Source of the DNA: a virus
Length of the DNA: 57,075 nt
Virus record (IMG/VR): IMGVR_UViG_3300030382_001515
Span: 1 to 57,075 of that record
Direction: 5' to 3' (one strand)
Shown: positions 38,175 through 45,287 of the stretch, one piece after another
How positions within the stretch are numbered: the stretch's first letter is position 1
How the letters are laid out: each line of letters begins with the position of its first letter
Notes under the pieces: model-generated
Seen by the model: the letters and a program-made list of their open reading frames with translations, nothing else
Told to the model about the DNA's origin: nothing
Database searches by the model: none
Program-made: the position numbers and the translations under genes

Positions 38175-39945
38175 CGACATCACAAAGATTCATTGCTGTG
38201 TAGTTGGTACACCCTGTGGTCATACTGTTCTGCATACTGATCCAGAGAAGTGGCTACCCATACTGGAGAACTGTGAAATACTTGTTGGACATAACATCAT
38301 TCAATATGACATTCCAGCAATCCAGAAGCTTTATCCAAACTTCAAACCTAAAGGAAGGCTTATAGATACTCTGATATGTAGCAGGATGTTTTGGCCTGAC
38401 ATATTAGATATTGACTTTAAGCATAAATGGGAGACGATGCCTATTCAACTGTATGGCCGACACAGCTTAGAAGCTTATGGTCACAGGATGAAGAAGCATA
38501 AGAAACACGCGGATCTTGAAGATTTCTCAAAATTAACCAAAGAATTAGCAGAGAGATGTGTTTGTGATGTCGAAGTAACAGCTACACTTTGGCGTAGGTT
38601 GCAACCTAAGGTTGATGCTAATCCCGACGCTATTAACCTTGAGATGAGATTTGCAACTCTTATCTCGAAGCAGGAACAGTCTGGCTTTCATTTTGACGTT
38701 AAGGGAGCGCTTGAATTGGAAGCCCACTGCGTAAGTCAACTGAATACTCTCGATGAACGATTGAGACAACGGTTCCCGTTCATTGACGGAGGGCTCTTCA
38801 CCCCTAAGCGAAACGATAAAAGTCGAGGATACGTAGCTTCATCACCTATGTGTCGTCTGACCCCCTTGAATCCAAACTCAAGGGATCATATTGCTTGGGC
38901 ACTAAAGAATCATCTGAATTGGAAAGCAGAAGTTTTCACCGAGACTGGTAAACCCAAGATCGATGAGAAGATTCTTAAGAAGATTCCTGGAGCTGAAGAT
39001 TTCGTATCTTCTCTTACGTTCCAAAAAAGACTAAGCCAACTAAGTACTGGCAAAGGTGCTTGGTTGAAACTAGTAGGTAAAGACAATCGTATTCATGGCA
39101 GCGTGATTACGGTTGGCTGTGCTACTCAGAGATGTGCCCACGTCAACCCCAATATGGCCCAGGTACCTGCCGTTAGGTCAGTCCTGGGACCGGAGTGCCG
39201 AGCTCTGTTTGGACCTAACAACCTGTCAAATTGTTCACCCCGAAGGGACGGTGTAGTAAGGACAGTCAAACAGGTTGGCGTGGATCTCTCTGGTATCGAA
39301 GCACGGTGTTTAGCTCATTACTTAATGCCTCTTGATGGTGGTAAATTTGCACGAGCAGTTATCGATGGAGATATCCATTCTGCGAATCAACGGGCTGCTG
39401 GTTTACCAACTAGGGATATGGCGAAAACTTTCCTATATGCCCTAATCTATGGGGCAGGTTCAGAACGCATAGGTGCAATCGTTAGTGAAAAAGGTTCAAC
39501 AAAAAAGCAGAGAATGTCTAGAGGATATAAGTTAAAGCGTAAGTATTATAAAAATTTACCAGCCTTAGAAGAACTTACTAAAAAGATAACAGCTAAAGCA
39601 GAGTCTGAAGGGTTTATCAAAGCTATTGATGGTAGACCTATTAAAATAAGATCACCTCATAGCGCTTTAAATTTCTGTTTACAGTCAGCTGGTGCAATAA
39701 TATCTAAACTCTGGTACATCATCTGCTACGAAGAATTAAGTAGAAAAGGTTTTGTATATGGGAAAGATTGGAGCTTCTTAGCACACGTACATGATGAGAT
39801 CCAATTTGCAGCTAAAGATTCTATTGCTGAAGATGTGGCGAAAGTTGCAGTACTCTCGTCTGAACTCGCAGGGGATCGTCTTAGAATGCGAGTTAAGATC
39901 GAATCAGAATATAAGATTGGAGACAACTGGGCAGAATGCCACTAA
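38134..39945 (+). CDS. Family A DNA polymerase, T7 gp5-like
   Basis: 603 residues from ATG 38134, which puts exonuclease motif I (M-R-V-F-D-I-E-T-N) at the very start, as in T7 gp5; the longer open frame upstream is not needed. Exo II L-V-G-H-N-I-I-Q-Y-D near residue 49 and Exo III C-V-C-D-V-E-V near 140. Polymerase motif A V-G-V-D-L-S-G-I-E-A-R near 380, motif B R-D-M-A-K-T-F-L-Y-A-L-I-Y-G near 427, motif C H-V-H-D-E-I-Q near 551. It is shorter than T7 gp5 (704), as is usual for marine relatives. Replicates the genome with 3'-5' proofreading. Confidence 0.95.
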   Translation: MRVFDIETNALKIDDITKIHCCVVGTPCGHTVLHTDPEKWLPILENCEILVGHNIIQYDIPAIQKLYPNFKPKGRLIDTLICSRMFWPDILDIDFKHKWETMPIQLYGRHSLEAYGHRMKKHKKHADLEDFSKLTKELAERCVCDVEVTATLWRRLQPKVDANPDAINLEMRFATLISKQEQSGFHFDVKGALELEAHCVSQLNTLDERLRQRFPFIDGGLFTPKRNDKSRGYVASSPMCRLTPLNPNSRDHIAWALKNHLNWKAEVFTETGKPKIDEKILKKIPGAEDFVSSLTFQKRLSQLSTGKGAWLKLVGKDNRIHGSVITVGCATQRCAHVNPNMAQVPAVRSVLGPECRALFGPNNLSNCSPRRDGVVRTVKQVGVDLSGIEARCLAHYLMPLDGGKFARAVIDGDIHSANQRAAGLPTRDMAKTFLYALIYGAGSERIGAIVSEKGSTKKQRMSRGYKLKRKYYKNLPALEELTKKITAKAESEGFIKAIDGRPIKIRSPHSALNFCLQSAGAIISKLWYIICYEELSRKGFVYGKDWSFLAHVHDEIQFAAKDSIAEDVAKVAVLSSELAGDRLRMRVKIESEYKIGDNWAECH

Positions 39946-40336
39946 GAACTGTAAGATCTGTGGCAAACAAAAAGATATAACTAAGTTCTATAAGAACGGG
40001 ACTTGGACTAGACCTGAATGCGCTGTATGTACTAGAGAGACACAAAAGAACTATCACGAAATAAGGAAGAAACATAAAACTCCACCACTTGGTACTCCTT
40101 GTGAATGTTGTGGTAAGACAGATGAAAAACTAACTTGGGATCATTGTCACAACACTACCAACCATAGGGGTTGGCTTTGTCATAACTGCAATACAGGTAT
40201 AGGGAAGTTAGGTGACAATCTTCAAGGTGTCACCAACGCTATGAACTACTTACTCCGACCCCGTAGGATTGCTTCAGATACAAAAGGGGATCATGAAAAC
40301 GACGAAGGATTGGGACTGTCTTCAAGACTGCACTGA
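39917..40336 (+). CDS. Recombination endonuclease VII-type zinc HNH protein
   Basis: The C-terminal domain is diagnostic: C-K-I-C-G-K-Q, then T-W-D-H-C-H-N-T-T-N-H-R-G-W-L-C-H-N-C-N-T-G-I-G, the Endonuclease_7 pattern with two CxxC zinc pairs and the D-H-C-H core. It could resolve branched DNA or act as a homing-type nuclease; its location right after DNA polymerase is typical for mobile or auxiliary nucleases in phages. The start is uncertain: no ATG close to the domain, a TTG at 39917 overlaps the polymerase end by 29 bases, and the frame is open upstream to 39791. Confidence 0.78.
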   Translation: METTGQNATKNCKICGKQKDITKFYKNGTWTRPECAVCTRETQKNYHEIRKKHKTPPLGTPCECCGKTDEKLTWDHCHNTTNHRGWLCHNCNTGIGKLGDNLQGVTNAMNYLLRPRRIASDTKGDHENDEGLGLSSRLH

Positions 40337-40472
40337 AGAACAAACAGCTTTCTACAACGAAACAGTTAAGTTACTTAAAGAGGCTGAACGGAGAGGAGGG
40401 AATTTAGAAAAATTTTTAAAGGAAAGAGGGGATGGTCTATATATACCGAAACGTAGGGAAACTTCCTCATGA
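40293..40472 (+). CDS. Small protein, 59 aa
   Basis: From ATG 40293, preceded by AAAGGGGATC: M-K-T-T-K-D-W-D-C-L-Q-D-C-T-E-E-Q-T-A-F and a helical Lys/Glu part (V-K-L-L-K-E-A-E-R-R-G-G-N-L-E-K-F-L), ending R-R-E-T-S-S. It overlaps the endonuclease VII-type gene out of frame and shares four bases (ATGA) with the exonuclease start. No family recognised. Confidence 0.6.
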   Translation: MKTTKDWDCLQDCTEEQTAFYNETVKLLKEAERRGGNLEKFLKERGDGLYIPKRRETSS

Positions 40473-41254
40473 CTTGGCTCTTAGTCGACGCCGATATGCT
40501 TCTATTTCAAGCCTGCTGTGCTTGTGAAGTAGAGGTAGAATGGCAAACAGACATCATCACAACACACCTTCCTGTTAGGGAAGCGTTGATGATATTTGAA
40601 GACTTGCTAAGCATTAAAAAGCAGCAAGTTAAAGCTGAATGGGTAACCCTCTGCTGGACTGGGGTGGATAACTTTCGTAAGAAGGTTGACCCATCCTATA
40701 AAGCAAATAGGAGAGCTACGAATCATCGGATTAAACCTGTTGGTTTTAAAGAGGTTCGTAGACGGCTGGAAAACAGCTACAAGTCAGAATGCTGGTATCG
40801 TTTGGAAGCAGACGATGTATTAGGAATTCTTGCGACTCGACACAGAGACAAGACTCCTGTTATATGGTCTGGAGATAAGGATCTTCAACAGATTCCTGGC
40901 TTTCACCTTAATAAAGAAGGTGACATTGAATTAATTACGGAGGATCAAGCTGATGCCTATTTTTTACAGCAGTGTCTCAGCGGCGACACTGTCGACGGCT
41001 ATTCTGGCTGCCCTGGTGTGGGGCCGAAAACGGCGAAGAAGCTCATTCCTGTGGAACGGTTCTCACTTGCCTCCTCATGGAGAGTTGTAGTTCAACAGTA
41101 TGAGAAGAAGGGTCTCAGTGCAGATCACGCCTTGAAACAAGCACGGTTGGCCCGTATATTACGGGACACTGAGTACACCTACGATGACATTGAACTATGG
41201 GAACCCCCGACACTACCAACCCTAGTTACTACGGATTCGGAGACGAGGCCGTAA
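40469..41254 (+). CDS. 5'-3' exonuclease, T7 gp6-like
   Basis: 261 residues. FEN/5'-3' exonuclease signatures: L-V-D-A-D-M-L at the start, D-P-S-Y-K-A-N-R near 75, R-L-E-A-D-D-V-L-G-I near 111, S-G-D-K-D-L-Q-Q-I near 130, and a helix-hairpin-helix G-D-T-V-D-G-Y-S-G-C-P-G-V-G-P-K-T-A near 171-190. It removes RNA primers and degrades host DNA for nucleotide recycling. Overlaps the DUF3310 gene by 58 nt. GC-rich codons cluster around 40975-41110. Confidence 0.94.
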   Translation: MTWLLVDADMLLFQACCACEVEVEWQTDIITTHLPVREALMIFEDLLSIKKQQVKAEWVTLCWTGVDNFRKKVDPSYKANRRATNHRIKPVGFKEVRRRLENSYKSECWYRLEADDVLGILATRHRDKTPVIWSGDKDLQQIPGFHLNKEGDIELITEDQADAYFLQQCLSGDTVDGYSGCPGVGPKTAKKLIPVERFSLASSWRVVVQQYEKKGLSADHALKQARLARILRDTEYTYDDIELWEPPTLPTLVTTDSETRP

Positions 41255-41526
41255 TTGAATGTATTGACTACATTAGTAGTCATGGTTTTGACTTCCTTGA
41301 GGGAAACATCATTAAGTATGTGACTCGTTATGAAGGAAAGAATGGGGTTGAAGATCTTAAGAAAGCCTCTTGGTATCTTGACCGCCTCATTAAACGTGAA
41401 GAGGGTAAGGCTAAGTCTTATGATTCTTCCTTATATCAATCCATTAAAAATGCCAAGGCTCAGGACATCCAATTCACGCCTAGTCCAGTTATGGATGAGG
41501 AGTGCTGGTCAACTTGCGACACCTAA
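41197..41526 (+). CDS. DUF3310-type protein, possible nucleotide metabolism
   Basis: 109 residues starting M-G-T-P-D-T-T-N-P-S-Y-Y. The motif G-D-E-A-V-I-E-C-I-D-Y, then E-G-N-I-I-K-Y-V-T-R-Y-E-G-K-N-G-V-E-D-L-K-K-A-S-W-Y-L-D-R-L fits DUF3310 proteins that are common in T7-like phages. T7 gp1.7, a nucleotide kinase, carries a related domain, so a nucleotide-handling role is reasonable but inferred. Flanked and overlapped by exonuclease and MazG-like genes, i.e. within the nucleotide-supply block. The MazG-like start at 41495 lies in its last codons. Confidence 0.85.
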   Translation: MGTPDTTNPSYYGFGDEAVIECIDYISSHGFDFLEGNIIKYVTRYEGKNGVEDLKKASWYLDRLIKREEGKAKSYDSSLYQSIKNAKAQDIQFTPSPVMDEECWSTCDT

Positions 41527-41803
41527 TGATGAAGAAGCTTGCAATCTCCAAATGGTTTTCATCGAAGAGGAGTTCTATGAACTTCTTCATGCTCACAGTA
41601 ATCTCAAACGTGAAGATGTCATTAAAGAAGCCTGTGATTTAATCTGGGTTACTTACGGACTACTACACTCAATGGGTGTAGATGTTGATACCGCTTTTGG
41701 AAAGGTGTCAGATTCTAATATGACAAAACTACCCTTCACTTACAAAGAAGGGAAGGTACAGAAAGGACCAAACTACAGAAAACCTGACTTATCAAAACTA
41801 TGA
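41495..41803 (+). CDS. mazG: MazG-like nucleotide pyrophosphohydrolase
   Basis: 102 residues from ATG 41495 (M-R-S-A-G-Q-L-A-T-P-N-D-E-E-A); the open frame extends upstream to 41330 but only inside the DUF3310 gene. The MazG pattern is visible: I-E-E-E-F-Y-E-L (EExxE) near residue 30, and E-A-C-D-L-I-W-V (ExxD) near 51. Enzymes of this fold hydrolyse NTPs or (d)NTPs; cyanophage MazG proteins are thought to supply nucleotides or alter host nucleotide signalling. Ends in an ATGA overlap with nrdA. Confidence 0.85.
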   Translation: MRSAGQLATPNDEEACNLQMVFIEEEFYELLHAHSNLKREDVIKEACDLIWVTYGLLHSMGVDVDTAFGKVSDSNMTKLPFTYKEGKVQKGPNYRKPDLSKL

Positions 41804-43197
41804 AACTTAAAGAAGCTTATACCTCACTTGCCATGACTGGCAGGGTAAAGAGCTGGTTGAAAGATCCAGCTAGACGCTACCCCGTGTCGTGTTGTGTCAT
41901 GGTTGTTGACGACACGATGGATGAGTCTGAAGACTCTATTGAACAGTCCTTTATCTTTGCTTCTAAAGCACTTCGTTATGGCGCAGGAGTCTCCTTACAC
42001 CTCTCAAACCTCAGACCAAAAGGAACTGAGAACGAGCACGGAATGGTTGCTAGCGGTCCTTGTGGATTCATGGAGATCTACTCCAAGTTCAACGAAATCC
42101 TCAGACGTGGGGGACAGTACAGAAATGGGGCGATCGTGGCTCATTGCGACTGGGACCATAGCGACATTATTGAGTTCATCAATTATGATCGTGCTCGCAT
42201 ACCGTGGCTTAAGCGCTGCGTCAATGTTGATCCAGAGGTAATCAACAAGCCTTCTATATTGAATGCGATTATGGAGGGAGCCCGTAAAGGTGACCTTTGG
42301 CTTGTTAAGAAGCAGTACGACTCAAATGGTGAGAGAATTTACCATAACGTATGCCAGGAGATCTTAATTAAATCTAGAGATACCTGCCTCTTAAGTCATA
42401 TAAATTTAGCTGGTACTAATAGTGTTAGTGATATACCTGAAGCCTTTGTAAAAGGTATGGAGTTTCTTTGTGACCTTTACAAAAGAACTGGAGTTAATAG
42501 ATCTGGTATCTACCGTAAGAAAGATAATCAGGTAGGTCTAGGTGTACTTGGTCTGTCTAATCTTCTAGCTATTGAGAATGTATCTTATAAAGATTTTGTC
42601 TCAGCTATGAGGAGAACTAATTTAGGTGTTCGTATAGAAGAAGTGACTATGGCTGACTCTATAGCTCTAGCTATTCATCACGGTATGCAAGCGGCGGCTA
42701 AGGTGGCTGAAGAAAATGGTATGACTAGAGCCTTTACCGTAGCTCCAACTGCTACTTGTTCTTATAACTATGTAGACAGAGAAGGTTACACAACAACACC
42801 TGAAATTTCTCCACCAATCTCACGTGAGGTAGATCGTGATAGTACTACTCTTGGTGTTAAATCATATAAGTATCATCCAAAGTGTGAGACTGCTGAAGAA
42901 GTAGGTTGGGATACTTTCTTTGAGTTGAATTGTGAATGGCAAGTCATGATGGATAAAACCAAGAAGGCACACGCTATCTCCATGAATTGGTGGTCTGACT
43001 TAATAAATTTTGACAGACAGTTTATGTCTAGATGGTTAAATTCTCCGTTGAAAAGCCTATACTATTCTTTACAGGTCATGCCGGATACGCAAGATAAAAC
43101 AGATGTGTATGCCGCTTTAGGGGATACCGATGTTGACGAGTATCTCAGTGAAATTTTGACCGATGATAACCCAATAACTTGTGATTGTGCAGAATGA
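41800..43197 (+). CDS. nrdA: Ribonucleotide reductase alpha subunit, compact class I
   Basis: 465 residues, much shorter than E. coli NrdA (about 760); no ATP-cone is seen at the N-terminus. Active-site residues are present: Cys pair Y-P-V-S-C-C at 27-32 (for Cys225), N-V-C-Q-E-I at 183-188 (Asn437, Cys439, Glu441), C196 in D-T-C-L-L-S (Cys462), the Tyr dyad L-Y-Y at 421-422 (Tyr730/731), and C-terminal cysteines D-C/C near 461-463. The Tyr dyad and a beta gene directly after it mark class I, although cyanopodovirus RNRs were long labelled class II. It makes dNDPs/dNTPs. Ends with an ATGA overlap with nrdB. Confidence 0.94.
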   Translation: MKLKEAYTSLAMTGRVKSWLKDPARRYPVSCCVMVVDDTMDESEDSIEQSFIFASKALRYGAGVSLHLSNLRPKGTENEHGMVASGPCGFMEIYSKFNEILRRGGQYRNGAIVAHCDWDHSDIIEFINYDRARIPWLKRCVNVDPEVINKPSILNAIMEGARKGDLWLVKKQYDSNGERIYHNVCQEILIKSRDTCLLSHINLAGTNSVSDIPEAFVKGMEFLCDLYKRTGVNRSGIYRKKDNQVGLGVLGLSNLLAIENVSYKDFVSAMRRTNLGVRIEEVTMADSIALAIHHGMQAAAKVAEENGMTRAFTVAPTATCSYNYVDREGYTTTPEISPPISREVDRDSTTLGVKSYKYHPKCETAEEVGWDTFFELNCEWQVMMDKTKKAHAISMNWWSDLINFDRQFMSRWLNSPLKSLYYSLQVMPDTQDKTDVYAALGDTDVDEYLSEILTDDNPITCDCAE

Positions 43198-43913
43198 TGA
43201 GACAGCATCCATACAAACAGCTTCTGGAAAGGAAGCGTACCTGGACTCCCGTGCGTCCAACAGCAGGAAAGCTGAAGGAAGGCTCTGAAGAGACTATTAA
43301 ACGTGCTCTATCTATAAGACACCTTGAACTACCCGTAGGAGGGTTCATCAAGGCGGCTCTTGAAGATATCCCAGTTTTATCTAAGGAGCTTCTAGAGGAC
43401 AACGTAAGAGATGAGGATAGGCATGATATAGCCCTCAATTATATTGCTGAAGCTCATGGTGTAGATGAGAAAGCTGAGGCTGAAGCTTTTAGACTTCAAG
43501 CAGCTTGGAAGGCTCACCCTGATCCCACAGTTTTAAAAGCTCTTGTAATTGAGAAAGCTATCTTTTTTGTGTTGCTGCCTTTCTTCAGATTCAACGGAGA
43601 CACTGGGATGAGGGTTACATCAGCGGATATCAGCCGTGATGAGACCATCCACGTAAGTGGTCATAGTCTTGTGTGTAGAGAAAAGGGTTGGACTCCTAGC
43701 CCATCTTTAGATAAACTAAGGAAAGCAACAATTAATTGGGTTCTTCAACCTTTAGGTGATTCTGAGGATCGCTATCTAAACAAAAAGTTTTGGTTAGATC
43801 AAAGTGATAATCTCATGTATCGTGGTAAGGCTGAAGGCTTAGCTGATACTAAGAGAGCTAGAGTTCCTGCTTTCTTTGAAACTAGCAATTCCGATTTACC
43901 GAGTTACGCATAA
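43194..43913 (+). CDS. nrdB: Ribonucleotide reductase class I beta subunit lacking the radical tyrosine
   Basis: 239 residues from ATG 43194 in an ATGA overlap; a TTG upstream at 43185 is unlikely. Metal ligands: E74-D-R-H77, I-E120-K-A-I-F-F and E150-T-I-H153, i.e. the E-xx-H ... E ... E-xx-H set of diiron or dimetal R2 proteins. Four residues after H77, where E. coli has Tyr122, there is Leu (L81), so the usual tyrosyl radical cannot form. It is short for an R2 (about 350-380 usually). Partner of nrdA. The sequence 43659-43756, within this gene, is identical to window positions 1-98 and is where the two phage copies meet. Confidence 0.88.
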   Translation: MMRQHPYKQLLERKRTWTPVRPTAGKLKEGSEETIKRALSIRHLELPVGGFIKAALEDIPVLSKELLEDNVRDEDRHDIALNYIAEAHGVDEKAEAEAFRLQAAWKAHPDPTVLKALVIEKAIFFVLLPFFRFNGDTGMRVTSADISRDETIHVSGHSLVCREKGWTPSPSLDKLRKATINWVLQPLGDSEDRYLNKKFWLDQSDNLMYRGKAEGLADTKRARVPAFFETSNSDLPSYA

Positions 43914-44608
43914 TGGGTTGGTGGAGCAGAGCTTGGAAAGCAGTTACTGCCCCAGTTAGGGCAGTTGTAAACGTTGCTAAAGATGTAACTAAAAAGGTTG
44001 TTAATGTAACTAAAGATGTAGTTAAAGTTACAACCCAAGCAGCTAAAGATGTAGTTAAAACTACTACAAAGGTAGTAGGTAACGTAGCTAGAGGTGTTGA
44101 CGATCTTCAAAAAAACGTCCGAAAAAATGTTAACAACGTTGTAGAGGACTTATCAGGAGCTAGAGACCGTAGAAAAGCTGCAGAAGATTTAGAAAGGGCT
44201 GCTGCTGAGCAGAGCGAAGCTCAAGAGGCTTACGATAAACAAGCTGCTGAGATTAAAAGGCAGACAGAAGATCAGAAAGCTCAAATGGCTGCTGCTACAG
44301 CAAAGCAAACAACAGCTACTCAAGAAGCTCAAAGAATAGAAGCTGAAACTATAGAGAAAACTAGAATTGCTGAACTTGAATCTAAACGTTTAAGTGCTTC
44401 TACTAGAGTTCAAACTCAAATAGACGCAGCTACAGCAGCTAGACAAGCTCAAATCGCAGAGCAACAGGCTATTGCAAGTCTTCCAGAGGAAGATGATGAT
44501 ACTGGAGCAGGACCAACTGTTACAAGAACACCTATAGCAACACCCGTTCCTGGGGGTTATGGTGGTACTGAACCTGGTGCTATTAACCCAACTGGCTTGA
44601 ATATATGA
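43913..44608 (+). CDS. Coiled-coil virion-region protein, second copy
   Basis: 231 residues, homologue of 255-947. M-G-W-W-S-R-A-W-K-A-V-T-A-P-V-R-A-V and the tail T-R-T-P-I-A-T-P-V-P-G-G-Y-G-G, ending T-G-L-N-I, match closely. The middle coiled coil differs in many residues and holds extra Thr/Val repeats (K-V-T-T-Q-A-A-K-D-V-V-K-T-T). The same one-base overlap with nrdB and four-base overlap with the next gene are kept. Belongs to the diverged second phage after the join. Confidence 0.85.
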   Translation: MGWWSRAWKAVTAPVRAVVNVAKDVTKKVVNVTKDVVKVTTQAAKDVVKTTTKVVGNVARGVDDLQKNVRKNVNNVVEDLSGARDRRKAAEDLERAAAEQSEAQEAYDKQAAEIKRQTEDQKAQMAAATAKQTTATQEAQRIEAETIEKTRIAELESKRLSASTRVQTQIDAATAARQAQIAEQQAIASLPEEDDDTGAGPTVTRTPIATPVPGGYGGTEPGAINPTGLNI

Positions 44609-44778
44609 TTCCTGTAATTGATGAGCAATTAATTGAATATTTAGAAGAGGTCTATCCAGATAAGGCTCCAGATATTAGTATAGAAGAGAAGCAAATATGG
44701 TTTAATGCTGGACAGGTGGCGGTTGTACGTCATTTGAAGGATCAGTATAGACTACAAGAAGAAACTAAGTACAACTAG
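44605..44778 (+). CDS. Small conserved acidic protein, 57 aa, second copy
   Basis: Same length as 944-1117. M-I-P-V-I-D-E-Q-L-I-E-Y-L-E-E-V-Y-P-D-K-A-P-D-I-S continuing to Q-E-E-T-K-Y-N. Only a few conservative changes; overlap with the upstream TGA kept. Its conservation is the main support for both copies. Confidence 0.85.
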   Translation: MIPVIDEQLIEYLEEVYPDKAPDISIEEKQIWFNAGQVAVVRHLKDQYRLQEETKYN

Positions 44779-44780
44779 AT

Positions 44781-45287
44781 ATGGCCGCTACTGCTACCGC
44801 TATTCTAATTGGTTCTGTCTTAGCTGGTGGAGCCACAGTTTACGCAGCTCAAAAGGCTGCCTCAAATGCTAGAAGAGCTGCTAAACAAGCTAGAGAAGAT
44901 GCACGTTTAATGCGTGAGCAATCTGATAAAGAGATTGCACAAATGCAGTCGAGTGCAAAACAGAATCAATTACAATTTGAAACTAATATAGCTGAGACTC
45001 GAAAACGAACACAATTATCTATTGACCAAGCTAGTGCGGCACAACAAACAGCACTTAAATCGATAGCTCAACAACGATCCACATCTCAGAGGGCTATACA
45101 ACAATCAAATTTACAAAGTAGAATCCAACAACAGCGGTCAGCTCATAACGTTGGTAGGAAATCTAGGAAGAGAGTTGGCACACCTAGAGCTTTAAGAACT
45201 AAAGTGGAGACAAACTCTGCTTTAGCTATGGGAGGTGGTACTGGGGGTGGTACAACTAAATCAGGTACTGGCGGTCTAAATGTCTAA
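44781..45287 (+). CDS. Hydrophobic/coiled-coil/Gly-tail protein, second copy
   Basis: 168 residues, homologue of 1121-1630. The N-terminal A-T-A-I-L-I-G-S-V-L-A-G-G-A-T segment, basic V-G-R-K-S-R-K-R-V-G-T-P-R and end T-G-G-L-N-V are kept. The 8-nt overlap with the portal ATG is the same. Coiled-coil residues vary. Virion or assembly role by position only. Confidence 0.85.
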   Translation: MAATATAILIGSVLAGGATVYAAQKAASNARRAAKQAREDARLMREQSDKEIAQMQSSAKQNQLQFETNIAETRKRTQLSIDQASAAQQTALKSIAQQRSTSQRAIQQSNLQSRIQQQRSAHNVGRKSRKRVGTPRALRTKVETNSALAMGGGTGGGTTKSGTGGLNV

